Position numbers and translations under genes: made by a program. Positions 6,636-13,721 of a stretch of DNA of 20,120 bases are shown here, piece by piece (positions within the stretch are counted from its first letter, which is position 1; each line of letters opens with the position of its first letter). The notes beneath the pieces are model-generated. The model made no database searches. It saw only the letters and a list, made by a program, of their open reading frames with translations, and was not told where the DNA came from. Source of the stretch: an uncultured Oscillospiraceae bacterium. GTDB lineage: Bacteria; Bacillota; Clostridia; Oscillospirales; Oscillospiraceae. The stretch lies in assembly GCA_934660965.1 (NCBI GenBank), contig CAKUIM010000034.1:1-20120 (forward strand), given 5' to 3'.

Positions 6636-9600
6636 GCGCTGCGCGTCTCTTTTTTCTTTTCCTGCACTTTTGACAATCCAACATTGCATTTGCGGTGTTT
6701 TTCGGGCAAAAAAACATCTGCCCTCCCCCGCTGACGGGCCGGACAGGCGTTTTTGCCATCATGAAGATGTATACAGTCGCCGTGGCAAGCGCAGCCGAGT
6801 GAACAGGCGTCCGCGTAGCCGCCCAGCTCCGCCCGCATCCCCGCCGGGATGGAGAAGAGACCCAGCATATTCTGCCGGAAATCCTTCTTTGCGATGATGG
6901 GCCGGCTCTCCGCCACCGGCTTTGTGGTCTTGGCCTTCCGCGGCTTCTTCTCCTTCTGCGCCGGCTTCTGTGTCTCCTGCTTTGGCTCCAGGCTGTCCTC
7001 ATCCACGCTGTACCGGATGTCCGGGTCGTTCGTCGGATTCTGGTTGGTCACGTTCTTGATTTGTGTGGGGTCAAGGGCCACATAGCTTGTACCGCCGAAC
7101 TCTTCGTCTTGCAGTATAATCCCGTCGTACCCCTGCCGCCGCAGCCACCTGGCAAAGTCCTCCCCGCGCTCGTTCGGCGTCCCTTCGTACTCGCTAAGTG
7201 CTGCCGTCAGCGCCTCAATGTCCCGCAGCTCATAGGGGTCTTGGATGTTCAGGTATGCCTCCATGGCCCGGCTGCCCAGCCCTGCGCTTTCGTTCAGATT
7301 CCGGCTGCTGAACCAAAAACCGATGTGCGCGGTTGCAGCGAATGTTTCATCTGTGGCATTCCCGTCCGTATTTGTCCCCAGCTTCCCGCGGTCAAACACG
7401 GTGAAATCGTCGTATGTTGCATGGTACACCGGTTTCAGCCTTCCGTCCTCGTCCCGCACCATGCTGTCCTTAAAGAACTCCCGCTGCGCTTCCGTCAGCT
7501 CCCGGCCCTCGCTGTCCTCGGTCAGGGCCGCCTCGTCGTCCACACTGTACTTTTCCCTCTCTGCCTCCACCTCCGCGTAGGTTTTCAGCTGCGCCTGGGG
7601 CACTTCGTCGCTTTCCGCCGCCTTCGGCGAAATTTTCCTGTTGACATTTCCGCCGTCCTCGCGTATACTGGTGCTGACAGTGGATGTGCCCGACTTGACG
7701 GGCTGCCCTGTCGAAAGTAGGGATATGCGCGAGTTTCCGCGCGGCCCTACTTTTTTTATTGGGTCAATATCATACAGGATTTTTTCACCGTCTGCGGATG
7801 TGGCGATATGAAGCGTTGCCTCCCATACGGTGTTTTCTTTGTCCTGAATGTAGGTCGTCCATTTCGCCCAGTCGTTTTTCCCATTGTTATCGAGCCAGCC
7901 GTGCGGATACCTTGCAGGCGCGTCCCCCTTGTGCTTTGCTGTGGTTATCAGTTCATCCGCAAGCACAACGGACTCTTGCTTAATTCTGGAATAGCGATTC
8001 TTTGTGGTCAAATCTCTGTTTACGGGTACGTTCTTCCCTGACTTGTTCACAAACTGTGCCTGCGGTTCCGCGATTTTGACATCCACTTCGTTGCCGTTGT
8101 TGTCATACGCCGTGAAATGCTGCCCGCCAAGCTCCTTCACCCGCTCTTTGACCATCTGCACCCGCTCGCTGTCGGTCAGATTCTCCAGCAGTGTCGAATC
8201 CAGATGCACACCAATTCCGTATTCTTTCTGATCGTCACCGACGATCTCGCCGATGCTGTACTGTTCCGGCGGCCCGCTCCTCCGCTCCGTCGCCGCGGCG
8301 GTCTCCCGCTCCGGCTTTGCGATGCCCCGCTCCTCCAGCGTGTCCCGCACCGTGTCCCGGTAGCGCTCCGCGTGTGCCCCGAAGGCGTTGATCCCCGCAT
8401 ATGCGTCCGCGAACACCTCGTTCTTTACGTCCGCCAGCGCGTCCTCGAACTCGTCCGACATGGCGCTCTCCGGCACGTCCACGATGCCCCGCAGCGCCTG
8501 CATGTACTTCTTCATGATGCCGTTGAACTCTTCCTGGCTGTACCGCTCCACGATGGCCCGCTCCACCGCCTGGATGAGCCCCGGGTTGTTCGCCGCGTAG
8601 TCGTGGAAGATCTCGTGGTCGGCGATCTGCCCCGGCGTCGCCCGGGTGTTGTCCGCCTGGATGATGATGCCCGTGCCGCTGTAAACGCCCCGAACGCTCA
8701 TCGTCCGGCCGCCCGCGCCTTCTATCCGGATGCTCCCCAGCACCATGGTCACGCCCTTCCCGGTCTCCCGGGTGATCCGCTGCGCCGTCTGCCGAAGCTC
8801 CTCGTCCCAGGCGCTCTCCGGCAGCACCCGCAGGGTCTGCGCGTCCGTGCCGTTCTCAAGCCCCAGCTCCCGGCTGCTTACCTTCGGGAGCCGTAGAGCT
8901 CCTGCACGATTCTGTCGATCAACTGCCGCTCTGCGGCTGTCAATGGCGCGCTGTGGTCCGCCTTCTGCCAGGATTCCACTTTGTCCGCCGGCACTCTCAC
9001 CAGCATCCCATCCTCCGTTTCCATCAGGTAGCTGGACTGTCCAGCCGTCGGCAGCTGCGCCGCCTTCCCGTTCTGCTCCATCGTTCATTCCTCCTTCAAG
9101 GTTTTCCCTGTTGCCCAGGTTCCGCGCTGTTGGCAGCATGATTCCGCTCACTTCCGCCGCCGGCTTCTGCGGCACGGCGCTCCTGCTCTCCGTCGCCGCG
9201 GTCTGCTGCGGCATGGTGTCCGGCTGCGCCTGCCGCGCCATCATCTGCCGCATCACCTGCTGGGCCGCCTTGTTGTTCACCAGCTCCATCATGGCGTTCC
9301 CGTCCGTCAGTGTGCCTTTCAAAAGCGCGTCGATGTCCCGCGCCAGCTTCTGCGCCCGCTCCGGTGTCTCTCCCAGGGCCTCCAGCCGCTGCGCTGCGGG
9401 CAGCTCCTGCGCGTCCGGCGCCTCCCCGGGCATCTGGATACCCTGCGGCGCTGCCGGCGTCTGTACGGCCCCCTGGGCCGCCCCTGCGGCCAGCGTCCCG
9501 GTCTGCTCCGCCGGCGCCTGGGCCATTCCCTGGGCAAGGGCATTCTGTAATCCCAGCTCCATCTGCTGCGCCAGGCCCGTGTCTGTCGGCCCCTGGGGGG

Positions 9601-10000
9601 CCTCTCCCGCTTTCGGGAGCAAGCCTGTACTCCCTGCCCCGGGCAGCATGTACCCCTGTGTCACCTGCGCAGCGTCGTATGTCGTCTGGGCGGCGTCGTA
9701 TGTCGCTCTGTAGCCGTTCATGATGTAGTTTTCCATGGCCTGCTCGATGATGTCCAGCGCGCCGTTGACGCTGTCCACCGTTTTCTGCTGCCCCGCGATG
9801 TACTGGCCGTTTACGCTCCTGCGCAGGCTCTGTGTATGCTCCAGGATCATCTGTGCCCGCTCGGCCCTGGCCTTCGGCGTCATGTTCTCCGTCTCGGTAA
9901 GCAGAATCCTGTATCCCTGCTCCACCGTCTGGAGCGCGCTCTCCATGTTTGCCTTCTGCACCTGGGTGGTGCGGTAGGTCCCGATGGCGCTGTTGATCAC
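6617..10000 (-). CDS. Phage polyvalent protein (zincin, nuclease-like and ADP-ribosyltransferase-like domains), probably truncated at both ends
   Basis: A 1127-codon open frame of phage origin. Residues 1-300 are helical then Gln/Ala/Pro-rich (for example QQVMRQMMARQAQ), like a structural or scaffold protein. About 370-560 is a zincin-like domain with QIADHEIFHDYAA (HEIFH at 462-466). About 585-780 has ARYPHGWLDNN and VWEATLHIATSADGEKIL, which I relate to barnase/EndoU-like nuclease domains of phage polyvalent proteins. About 855-1020 starts KPVYHATYDDFTVFDRG, has IGFWFSSRN, and ends DPTQIKNVTNQNPTNDPDIR, typical of ADP-ribosyltransferase-like domains in such proteins. The start is doubtful: GTG 10000 has no ribosome binding site and lies 9 nt after a CRISPR repeat; ATG 9946 has a weak one. 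The last ~60 residues, after MRAELGGYAD, look like readthrough into chromosomal sequence. Domain assignments rest on recalled motifs. Confidence 0.72.
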   Translation of the reverse strand: MINSAIGTYRTTQVQKANMESALQTVEQGYRILLTETENMTPKARAERAQMILEHTQSLRRSVNGQYIAGQQKTVDSVNGALDIIEQAMENYIMNGYRATYDAAQTTYDAAQVTQGYMLPGAGSTGLLPKAGEAPQGPTDTGLAQQMELGLQNALAQGMAQAPAEQTGTLAAGAAQGAVQTPAAPQGIQMPGEAPDAQELPAAQRLEALGETPERAQKLARDIDALLKGTLTDGNAMMELVNNKAAQQVMRQMMARQAQPDTMPQQTAATESRSAVPQKPAAEVSGIMLPTARNLGNRENLEGGMNDGAEREGGAAADGWTVQLPDGNGGWDAGESAGGQSGILAEGGPQRAIDSRRAAVDRQNRAGALRLPKVSSRELGLENGTDAQTLRVLPESAWDEELRQTAQRITRETGKGVTMVLGSIRIEGAGGRTMSVRGVYSGTGIIIQADNTRATPGQIADHEIFHDYAANNPGLIQAVERAIVERYSQEEFNGIMKKYMQALRGIVDVPESAMSDEFEDALADVKNEVFADAYAGINAFGAHAERYRDTVRDTLEERGIAKPERETAAATERRSGPPEQYSIGEIVGDDQKEYGIGVHLDSTLLENLTDSERVQMVKERVKELGGQHFTAYDNNGNEVDVKIAEPQAQFVNKSGKNVPVNRDLTTKNRYSRIKQESVVLADELITTAKHKGDAPARYPHGWLDNNGKNDWAKWTTYIQDKENTVWEATLHIATSADGEKILYDIDPIKKVGPRGNSRISLLSTGQPVKSGTSTVSTSIREDGGNVNRKISPKAAESDEVPQAQLKTYAEVEAEREKYSVDDEAALTEDSEGRELTEAQREFFKDSMVRDEDGRLKPVYHATYDDFTVFDRGKLGTNTDGNATDETFAATAHIGFWFSSRNLNESAGLGSRAMEAYLNIQDPYELRDIEALTAALSEYEGTPNERGEDFARWLRRQGYDGIILQDEEFGGTSYVALDPTQIKNVTNQNPTNDPDIRYSVDEDSLEPKQETQKPAQKEKKPRKAKTTKPVAESRPIIAKKDFRQNMLGLFSIPAGMRAELGGYADACSLGCACHGDCIHLHDGKNACPARQRGRADVFLPEKHRKCNVGLSKVQEKKKETRSACNSAS
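7714..7757 (+). terminator. Terminator-like hairpin on the plus strand inside the phage frame
   Basis: Outer arms AAAGTAGGG/CCCTACTTT (7714-7722 with 7745-7753) and inner arms GCGCG/CGCGC (7727-7731 with 7738-7742) enclose a 6-nt loop. The outer stem runs straight into a T-tract (7751-7757). This is the form of an intrinsic terminator for plus-strand transcription, yet it lies antisense within minus-strand coding sequence and no plus-strand gene was found before it. Confidence 0.4.
8878..9081 (-). CDS. Small phage-like protein overlapping the polyvalent frame
   Basis: 67-aa ORF in a different frame from the 1127-codon ORF that covers it. ATG 9081 has AGGAGG with an ideal 8-nt spacing, the best ribosome binding site in the phage segment. 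The protein starts MEQNGKAAQLPTAGQSSYLM, continues METEDGMLVRVPADKVESWQ, and ends IDRIVQELYGSRR. It resembles short phage proteins I recall from Clostridia prophages, usually encoded between head genes; their function is unknown. In the same stretch the long frame reads Gly-rich and less protein-like at first, then normal again near LPKVSSRELGL. Either two genes overlap here or one frame is a shadow; I favour this ORF being real. Confidence 0.6.
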   Translation of the reverse strand: MEQNGKAAQLPTAGQSSYLMETEDGMLVRVPADKVESWQKADHSAPLTAAERQLIDRIVQELYGSRR

Positions 10001-10009
10001 GCCGAACGC

Positions 10010-10248
10010 ATTTCAATCCACACGTCCCGCGGGGGGACGCGACCAATGATACTTCCGTAATTCGCGGCCCGGCCACAAGATTTCAATCCACGCGTCCCGC
10101 GGGGGGACGCGACGTAATCCCCGCACACATAGACCGACTCCCGGTTATTTCAATCCACGCGTCCCGCGGGGGGACGCGACGGTGTTTTCCGTCCGCGTGC
10201 CTGATAACTCTATCATTTCAATCCACGCGTCCCGCGGGGGGACGCGAC
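10010..10248 (-). CRISPR. Type I-C CRISPR array, four repeats and three spacers
   Basis: Repeats of 34 nt at 10010-10043, 10080-10113, 10147-10180 and 10215-10248; spacers of 36, 33 and 34 nt between them. In crRNA orientation (minus strand) each repeat begins GTCGCGTCCC and ends GTGGATTGAAAT. An 8-bp stem CGCGTCCC/GGGACGCG closes a CCCGC loop. Cutting at the 3' base of the stem, as Cas5c does, would leave an 11-nt handle TGGATTGAAAT. The three repeats nearest cas2 are identical. The repeat at 10010 has one change (position 10022) that turns a G-C pair of the stem into G-U, which marks it as the trailer end. No spacer matches another place in this window that I could see. Confidence 0.97.
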
Positions 10249-10510
10249 AGCAAACATGCACAAAAAATGCTGCGCAGGTTTGCGGGAACAGACAAAATAT
10301 GCGATGATACCCGCAGATCGCCGCCTGTCGGGGCGAGATACGGGCCAAAAGCGACGCAGAAAGCGGAAAAACGCGGTGCGAATCCAGCGTGAAAATTCTG
10401 TTCGCTTCCGGTTCGCACACCCAGGCAATGCACGTTGAGAAAGCTAGCGCCTCTGCCGGCACGGCCCAGGAGACCTGACAGAACCCGCCGGCGCCGCGTC
10501 AGGCCGCGCC
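10249..10510 (-). promoter_or_regulatory. CRISPR leader between cas2 and the first repeat
   Basis: 262 nt without a convincing gene, lying upstream of the leader-proximal repeat in the array's direction. It holds an inverted repeat with arms GTGCGAA/TTCGCAC (10376-10382 and 10412-10418, 29 nt apart), which resembles a motif I recall in other type I-C leaders. The 20 nt before the repeat are AT-rich (TTTTTTGTGCATGTTTGCT). Palindromic GC-rich sequence lies near the cas2 stop, including CCTGAC/GTCAGG arms. No consensus promoter was found, so transcription could start here or continue from the cas operon. Confidence 0.75.
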
Positions 10511-10801
10511 CTACACCGTCAAAAGTTCCTCCGGCAGATAGGTCTGCTTTGCGCCAAAATGCTCGATCTTGCTCTCGTACTTTTTCCCCAGATAATAGAA
10601 GCGCAGGCTGTCCCGCTCCGGGTCCATGATCTTGCAGAGCTTATTTTGCAGGCTGCGGCACTGCCCTGCGTCCAGCAGGCACTCAAAGACGGAGTTCTGC
10701 ACCCGCTGGCCGTAATTGACGCACTGCTTTGCGATCTGCCGCAGCCGGCGGCGGCCCGCCGCGTCCTCGGTATTGACATCGTAAGTGATGAGTACAAGCA
10801 T
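10511..10801 (-). CDS. cas2: CRISPR-associated endonuclease Cas2, type I-C
   Basis: Small subunit of the Cas1-Cas2 spacer integration complex. 96 aa, normal length. It begins MLVLITYDVNTEDAAGRRRL, with the conserved early aspartate D8 after a hydrophobic beta strand, and has QNSVFECLLDAGQ and RFYYLG, typical of the ferredoxin-like fold of I-C Cas2. It starts 6 nt after the cas1 stop with a modest GAGG site, so it is probably translated by coupling. It is the last gene before the leader. Confidence 0.97.
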   Translation of the reverse strand: MLVLITYDVNTEDAAGRRRLRQIAKQCVNYGQRVQNSVFECLLDAGQCRSLQNKLCKIMDPERDSLRFYYLGKKYESKIEHFGAKQTYLPEELLTV

Positions 10802-10807
10802 AGGCCC

Positions 10808-11839
10808 TCACTTCCACAAAAACGGTGGGTATTCGTCCAAATCGCCGCGGAGATAATGCGCCAGCAGCAAGCTCTGGGTATATGGGATCAGTCCCCAGGG
10901 CATTTTCTCCTCCAAAAACGGGTGCGTAATAAGCTCTTTCTTGCGCTCCTGCCACTTTTGCAGAAACGCTTTGCGCCCCGCATCCGTGAGTAAAACCGCA
11001 CCGCTCTCCTGCCTACGAAAATCTGACAGCTTTATCATGCGGTTGTTGATGAGTGTGAGCACAAAGCGGTCAGCAAAGCAGGGGCGCAGCTCCTCCATCA
11101 GGTCAAGGGCCAGCGACTCCCGGCCCGGCCGGTCCCGGTGGAGATAGCCCACATAGGCGTCCAGCCCCACGCTCTCCAGGGCGCTGGCGCAGTCGTGGGC
11201 CAGGAGGCTGTAGGTGAAGGAAAGCAGGGCGTTGAAGGCGTCCAGCGGCAGGCGGCGGGTGCGCTCACGGAAGAAAAAGGTCTCCTTCCCTTGCAGAATC
11301 ATGTCATCCAGCACACTGAAATAGGCCGCCGCGCCAGCACCTTCCAGCCCGCGCAGGCCCTCAAGGGACGTCTCCTCCGCAATCTGGGGCAAAAGCCCAT
11401 GCAGTTGCCGGGAGACAGCGGAAAACCGCTCCCCGTCAATGCGCAGCGCGTGGTCCCGCCGGGTGCGCTTCACGCTCCAGCGGGCGTTATAGACCTTGCC
11501 AAAGACCATATTCCGGGCAATGCGGCAGCTCTGTGCCGGGTCATCCGCCGCGCGGTACTGGGCGCGCCGAAGCAGGACGTTCCCCTGCGCCGTCCCGGTC
11601 ACCCGGGCGAGAAACCGCCCCCGGGGCGTACAGAACGCCAGGCTCACCTCCCGCTTTGCGCAGGCCCCCATCAGCGCCGGAGAGGCCCCGGAATAGGAGA
11701 AGGAGACAATGCCCTGCAGGGTGTGCAGCGGATAACGGGCCACCGTCTCCCCGCCCCGGTTGGCAACCACGTTTTCCCCATCCAGCGAGAGGTAGACATC
11801 CTCCGAGGTGACAAAGAGCGTATTCAAAAGCTGTCTCAT
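10808..11839 (-). CDS. cas1: CRISPR-associated endonuclease Cas1, type I-C
   Basis: Integrase of the adaptation complex that inserts new spacers at the leader-proximal repeat. From ATG 11839 it is 343 aa, the usual I-C length, beginning MRQLLNTLFVTSEDVYLSLD. Metal-site candidates are the glutamate in LRGLEGAGAAAYF (about residue 165) and the histidine and aspartate in VGYLHRDRPGRESLALDLME (about 233-245). The start overlaps the cas4 stop as ATGA (11836-11839), with GGAGG 7 nt upstream. An open frame extends to 12115, but that stretch is a shadow of cas4. Confidence 0.97.
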   Translation of the reverse strand: MRQLLNTLFVTSEDVYLSLDGENVVANRGGETVARYPLHTLQGIVSFSYSGASPALMGACAKREVSLAFCTPRGRFLARVTGTAQGNVLLRRAQYRAADDPAQSCRIARNMVFGKVYNARWSVKRTRRDHALRIDGERFSAVSRQLHGLLPQIAEETSLEGLRGLEGAGAAAYFSVLDDMILQGKETFFFRERTRRLPLDAFNALLSFTYSLLAHDCASALESVGLDAYVGYLHRDRPGRESLALDLMEELRPCFADRFVLTLINNRMIKLSDFRRQESGAVLLTDAGRKAFLQKWQERKKELITHPFLEEKMPWGLIPYTQSLLLAHYLRGDLDEYPPFLWK

Positions 11840-12498
11840 TCCTCCGCCTCCATTCCACGGCGCAGATAATCGGAAACGGACCGGCCTTTCATCAGTCTGG
11901 GCAAGCACAGCTCCTTGAGGGAGCAGGCATTGCAGCCCTTGGTAGGCTTCACCTTCGGGGTATTCCCCCGGGCATAGAGCTCGCGCATCTCCCGCAGCAG
12001 CGAGGCCGCCTCCCGGCGCAGCTGCGGCGTAAATTCCACCTGTGTGCGCCGCCGGGGCTCGCCGTAATAGAGCGCCCCACGGGAAATTTCGCAGCAGAGC
12101 ATCTCCTCCAGACACATGGCCTGGCAGCAGAGCTGAAGCTCATCCGCCGTATCCTCCTTGGGCTGCCCCCGCTTATACTCCACCGGATAGGGCTGCCACA
12201 GCCCCTCCCGACCCTTGAGAGGGATACCCGACGCGCCGCGATGAAATTCCAGCACGTCGCAGGCGCCGGAAACCCCCAGCGTGGGCGAGAAAACGCGCAT
12301 GCCTCGGGTGATAAGAAGGTCCCCGCGGCTCTCGGTGAAGGCGCCGTCGTGGGCGCGCTCATGGAGGATGGCGCCGTCGGTTGTGCGGAAGTTCTCTGCC
12401 CACTGGTTTTCAATGTGGATAAGGGCCCACTGCCGGCGGCAGAATTTGAAGTGCTGAAGGCCGGAGAGGGGGAGAAAGTCGGCCTCGTTATAACCCAT
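11836..12498 (-). CDS. cas4: CRISPR-associated exonuclease Cas4, type I-C
   Basis: RecB-like nuclease that trims prespacers and helps select those next to a PAM, working with Cas1-Cas2. 220 aa. An iron-sulfur cluster is suggested by C20 in FKFCRRQWALIH and the C-terminal CNACSLKELC (C189, C192, C198). The PD-(D/E)xK nuclease core appears as GACDVLEF and YPVEYKRG, followed by DELQLCCQAMCLEEM. It overlaps cas7 by 11 nt and cas1 by 4 nt, and its own ribosome binding site is weak, so coupling is likely. Confidence 0.96.
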   Translation of the reverse strand: MGYNEADFLPLSGLQHFKFCRRQWALIHIENQWAENFRTTDGAILHERAHDGAFTESRGDLLITRGMRVFSPTLGVSGACDVLEFHRGASGIPLKGREGLWQPYPVEYKRGQPKEDTADELQLCCQAMCLEEMLCCEISRGALYYGEPRRRTQVEFTPQLRREAASLLREMRELYARGNTPKVKPTKGCNACSLKELCLPRLMKGRSVSDYLRRGMEAEE

Positions 12499-13333
12499 CG
12501 ATCACTTCTGGTTCCAGGCCCGGGAGCGCTTCCACCGTTATGGTATAGTCGTCGGCACATGCGGGGATACGCTCCGGGTCCTTCAGTGTGAGCTGAATCG
12601 AGCGGTGTACCTTAGCAGAGGAATACTGCCCGTCTTTGCAGCTGTGCTCCCACCAGAACAGCTTGACCACCTCCATAGAGCCGTCCGGGCGGGCGGAAGA
12701 AGCGTCGTTGACGAAGAGCGTCCGCAGGCATTCCTTGACAACCTGCGCGTCCTCCTGGGTAAAGCCGGTTTTCTCTGCCAGCTGAACATTGACAGAGCCT
12801 TTGAGCAGATAGAGTCCGAACTGCACGAAATGCTTGGTCCCCATGGTATCTGAGGAACGTTTTTCGCCCGGCTCTCCGTTTACGCTTTTTGTAATCTGAA
12901 TGGTCTGCACCTCAACAGGAGAAACGCTGACCGCCTGGTGGACAGAGACCGGGCCGCGCACCCCGACTGATACACCGCTGGCCTCCTTGTTCTTAAAGGC
13001 GAACAGTTGGCCGAAGGTACGCACATCCAGCCAGGTCTCGCAGGCCTTTTTTGCGTACTCATCCGCGGACCTGATTCCCTTGAGCTCTTTGGCGGCACGC
13101 TCGCTCAAGCTGCCGCAGCCGTCGTCGCATCTGTCGTTGGACTGCACAAAGATAGGGTAGCCCTGATCCTGCATGCGATTACGGATCTTGCGCTTGATGC
13201 ACACATCGGAAATCTCCCCAAATCCGTTATAGTCAACACGGGGGCGGTTGCCGTTGAGCGGATCTCCATTGGAATTTGCCATGCTGACGGAAAGCAGCGC
13301 CACAAAATCAATCTTATTCTTCAATGTACTCAT
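12488..13333 (-). CDS. cas7: Type I-C Cascade backbone protein Cas7 (Csd2)
   Basis: RAMP-fold protein that polymerises along the crRNA spacer to form the Cascade backbone. 281 aa, normal for I-C Cas7. It begins MSTLKNKIDFVALLSVSMAN and has the family stretches NGDPLNGNRPRVDYNGFGEI, DVRTFGQLFAFKN and RGPVSVHQAVSVSPVEV. The start lies inside the last 20 nt of cas8c and has AGGAGGAG about 7 nt upstream, giving translation independent of the upstream gene despite the overlap. Confidence 0.97.
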   Translation of the reverse strand: MSTLKNKIDFVALLSVSMANSNGDPLNGNRPRVDYNGFGEISDVCIKRKIRNRMQDQGYPIFVQSNDRCDDGCGSLSERAAKELKGIRSADEYAKKACETWLDVRTFGQLFAFKNKEASGVSVGVRGPVSVHQAVSVSPVEVQTIQITKSVNGEPGEKRSSDTMGTKHFVQFGLYLLKGSVNVQLAEKTGFTQEDAQVVKECLRTLFVNDASSARPDGSMEVVKLFWWEHSCKDGQYSSAKVHRSIQLTLKDPERIPACADDYTITVEALPGLEPEVIDGL

Positions 13334-13721
13334 TTTTATACTCCTCCTTCATCTGCTGCTTCTCTTTTGCCGTGTACAGCGCGCCGCGCTGGAGATAGTA
13401 GCCCATCAGGTAGCTGTCGGACAGCGGTTTGTTCCATTGGTTTTGAAGGAACCGATAGATCTCTTCAATGATTTGGCTCATAAGCCCCTTATAAAAGGCA
13501 CGTGCTCCCGGGCGAAGCCTTGGGAAATAGGCCCGCTCCAGCTGTTTTTCGATCTCGGCCGCCACATGCAGGGGACGCTGGCAGAATACGGACTGGTATC
13601 GGATGGCGTTGGGCTCCCGCGCTTCATCCTGGCCGTATGTATCCCGCTCTGCCTTTTCCATAACCGCCAGCAGCCGTCCAAATTGATAGCTACGGTCATG
13701 CATACCCGGATTTAGTTCCAT
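13314..13721 (-). CDS. cas11c: Cas11c small subunit, internal in-frame start within cas8c
   Basis: In type I-C systems the small Cascade subunit is known to be made from an internal start inside cas8c. Here an in-frame ATG at 13721 (codon 475 of cas8c) is preceded by GGGGAGG (13730-13736) with an ideal 8-nt spacing. The product would be 135 aa, starting MELNPGMHDRSYQFGRLLAV and ending with the cas8c C-terminus. Size and position agree with described Cas11c proteins. The helical character (LLAVMEKAERDTYG, AEIEKQLERAYF, IIEEIYRFLQNQ) fits a Cas11 bundle. Confidence 0.75.
   Translation of the reverse strand: MELNPGMHDRSYQFGRLLAVMEKAERDTYGQDEAREPNAIRYQSVFCQRPLHVAAEIEKQLERAYFPRLRPGARAFYKGLMSQIIEEIYRFLQNQWNKPLSDSYLMGYYLQRGALYTAKEKQQMKEEYKNEYIEE

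Larger units (their letters stand above)
6617..10009 (-). mobile_element. Prophage remnant between the aminotransferase gene and the CRISPR array
   Basis: The only phage-like content is the polyvalent frame and the small embedded gene. I see no integrase, portal, terminase, lysis or attachment sequences in the window. The left limit is uncertain: phage-like protein sequence fades near 6815, and 6617-6815 may already be host sequence. The right limit is the terminal CRISPR repeat at 10010. An 8-bp direct repeat ACAGGCGT (6743-6750 and 6803-6810) lies at the left side, but it is too short to call an attachment site. Confidence 0.6.

Noticed and set aside
5362..7002. 546-codon version of the aminotransferase
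   Set aside because: The extra N-terminus reads through the promoter at 6607-6635 and matches no aminotransferase; GTG 6552 has the ribosome binding site.
8878..9081. Idea that the small phage gene is an anti-CRISPR
   Set aside because: Nearness to the CRISPR locus is the only hint; it looks like a small phage protein of unknown function and no anti-CRISPR feature or Aca-like regulator is present.
9096..10076. 326-codon minus-strand frame starting in a spacer
   Set aside because: It is the shadow of the polyvalent N-terminus, Gly/Arg/Ala-rich; its neat stop just before the small gene's ribosome binding site is noted but not enough.
10145..10462. Short minus-strand ORFs crossing the leader and repeats, with SPRGTRGLK-like repeats
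   Set aside because: The repeating peptide is just the CRISPR repeat translated; no gene is needed to explain it.
11840..12115. Longer Cas1 with 92 extra N-terminal residues
   Set aside because: The extension is cas4 in another frame; ATG 11839 gives the normal 343-aa Cas1 and an ATGA overlap.
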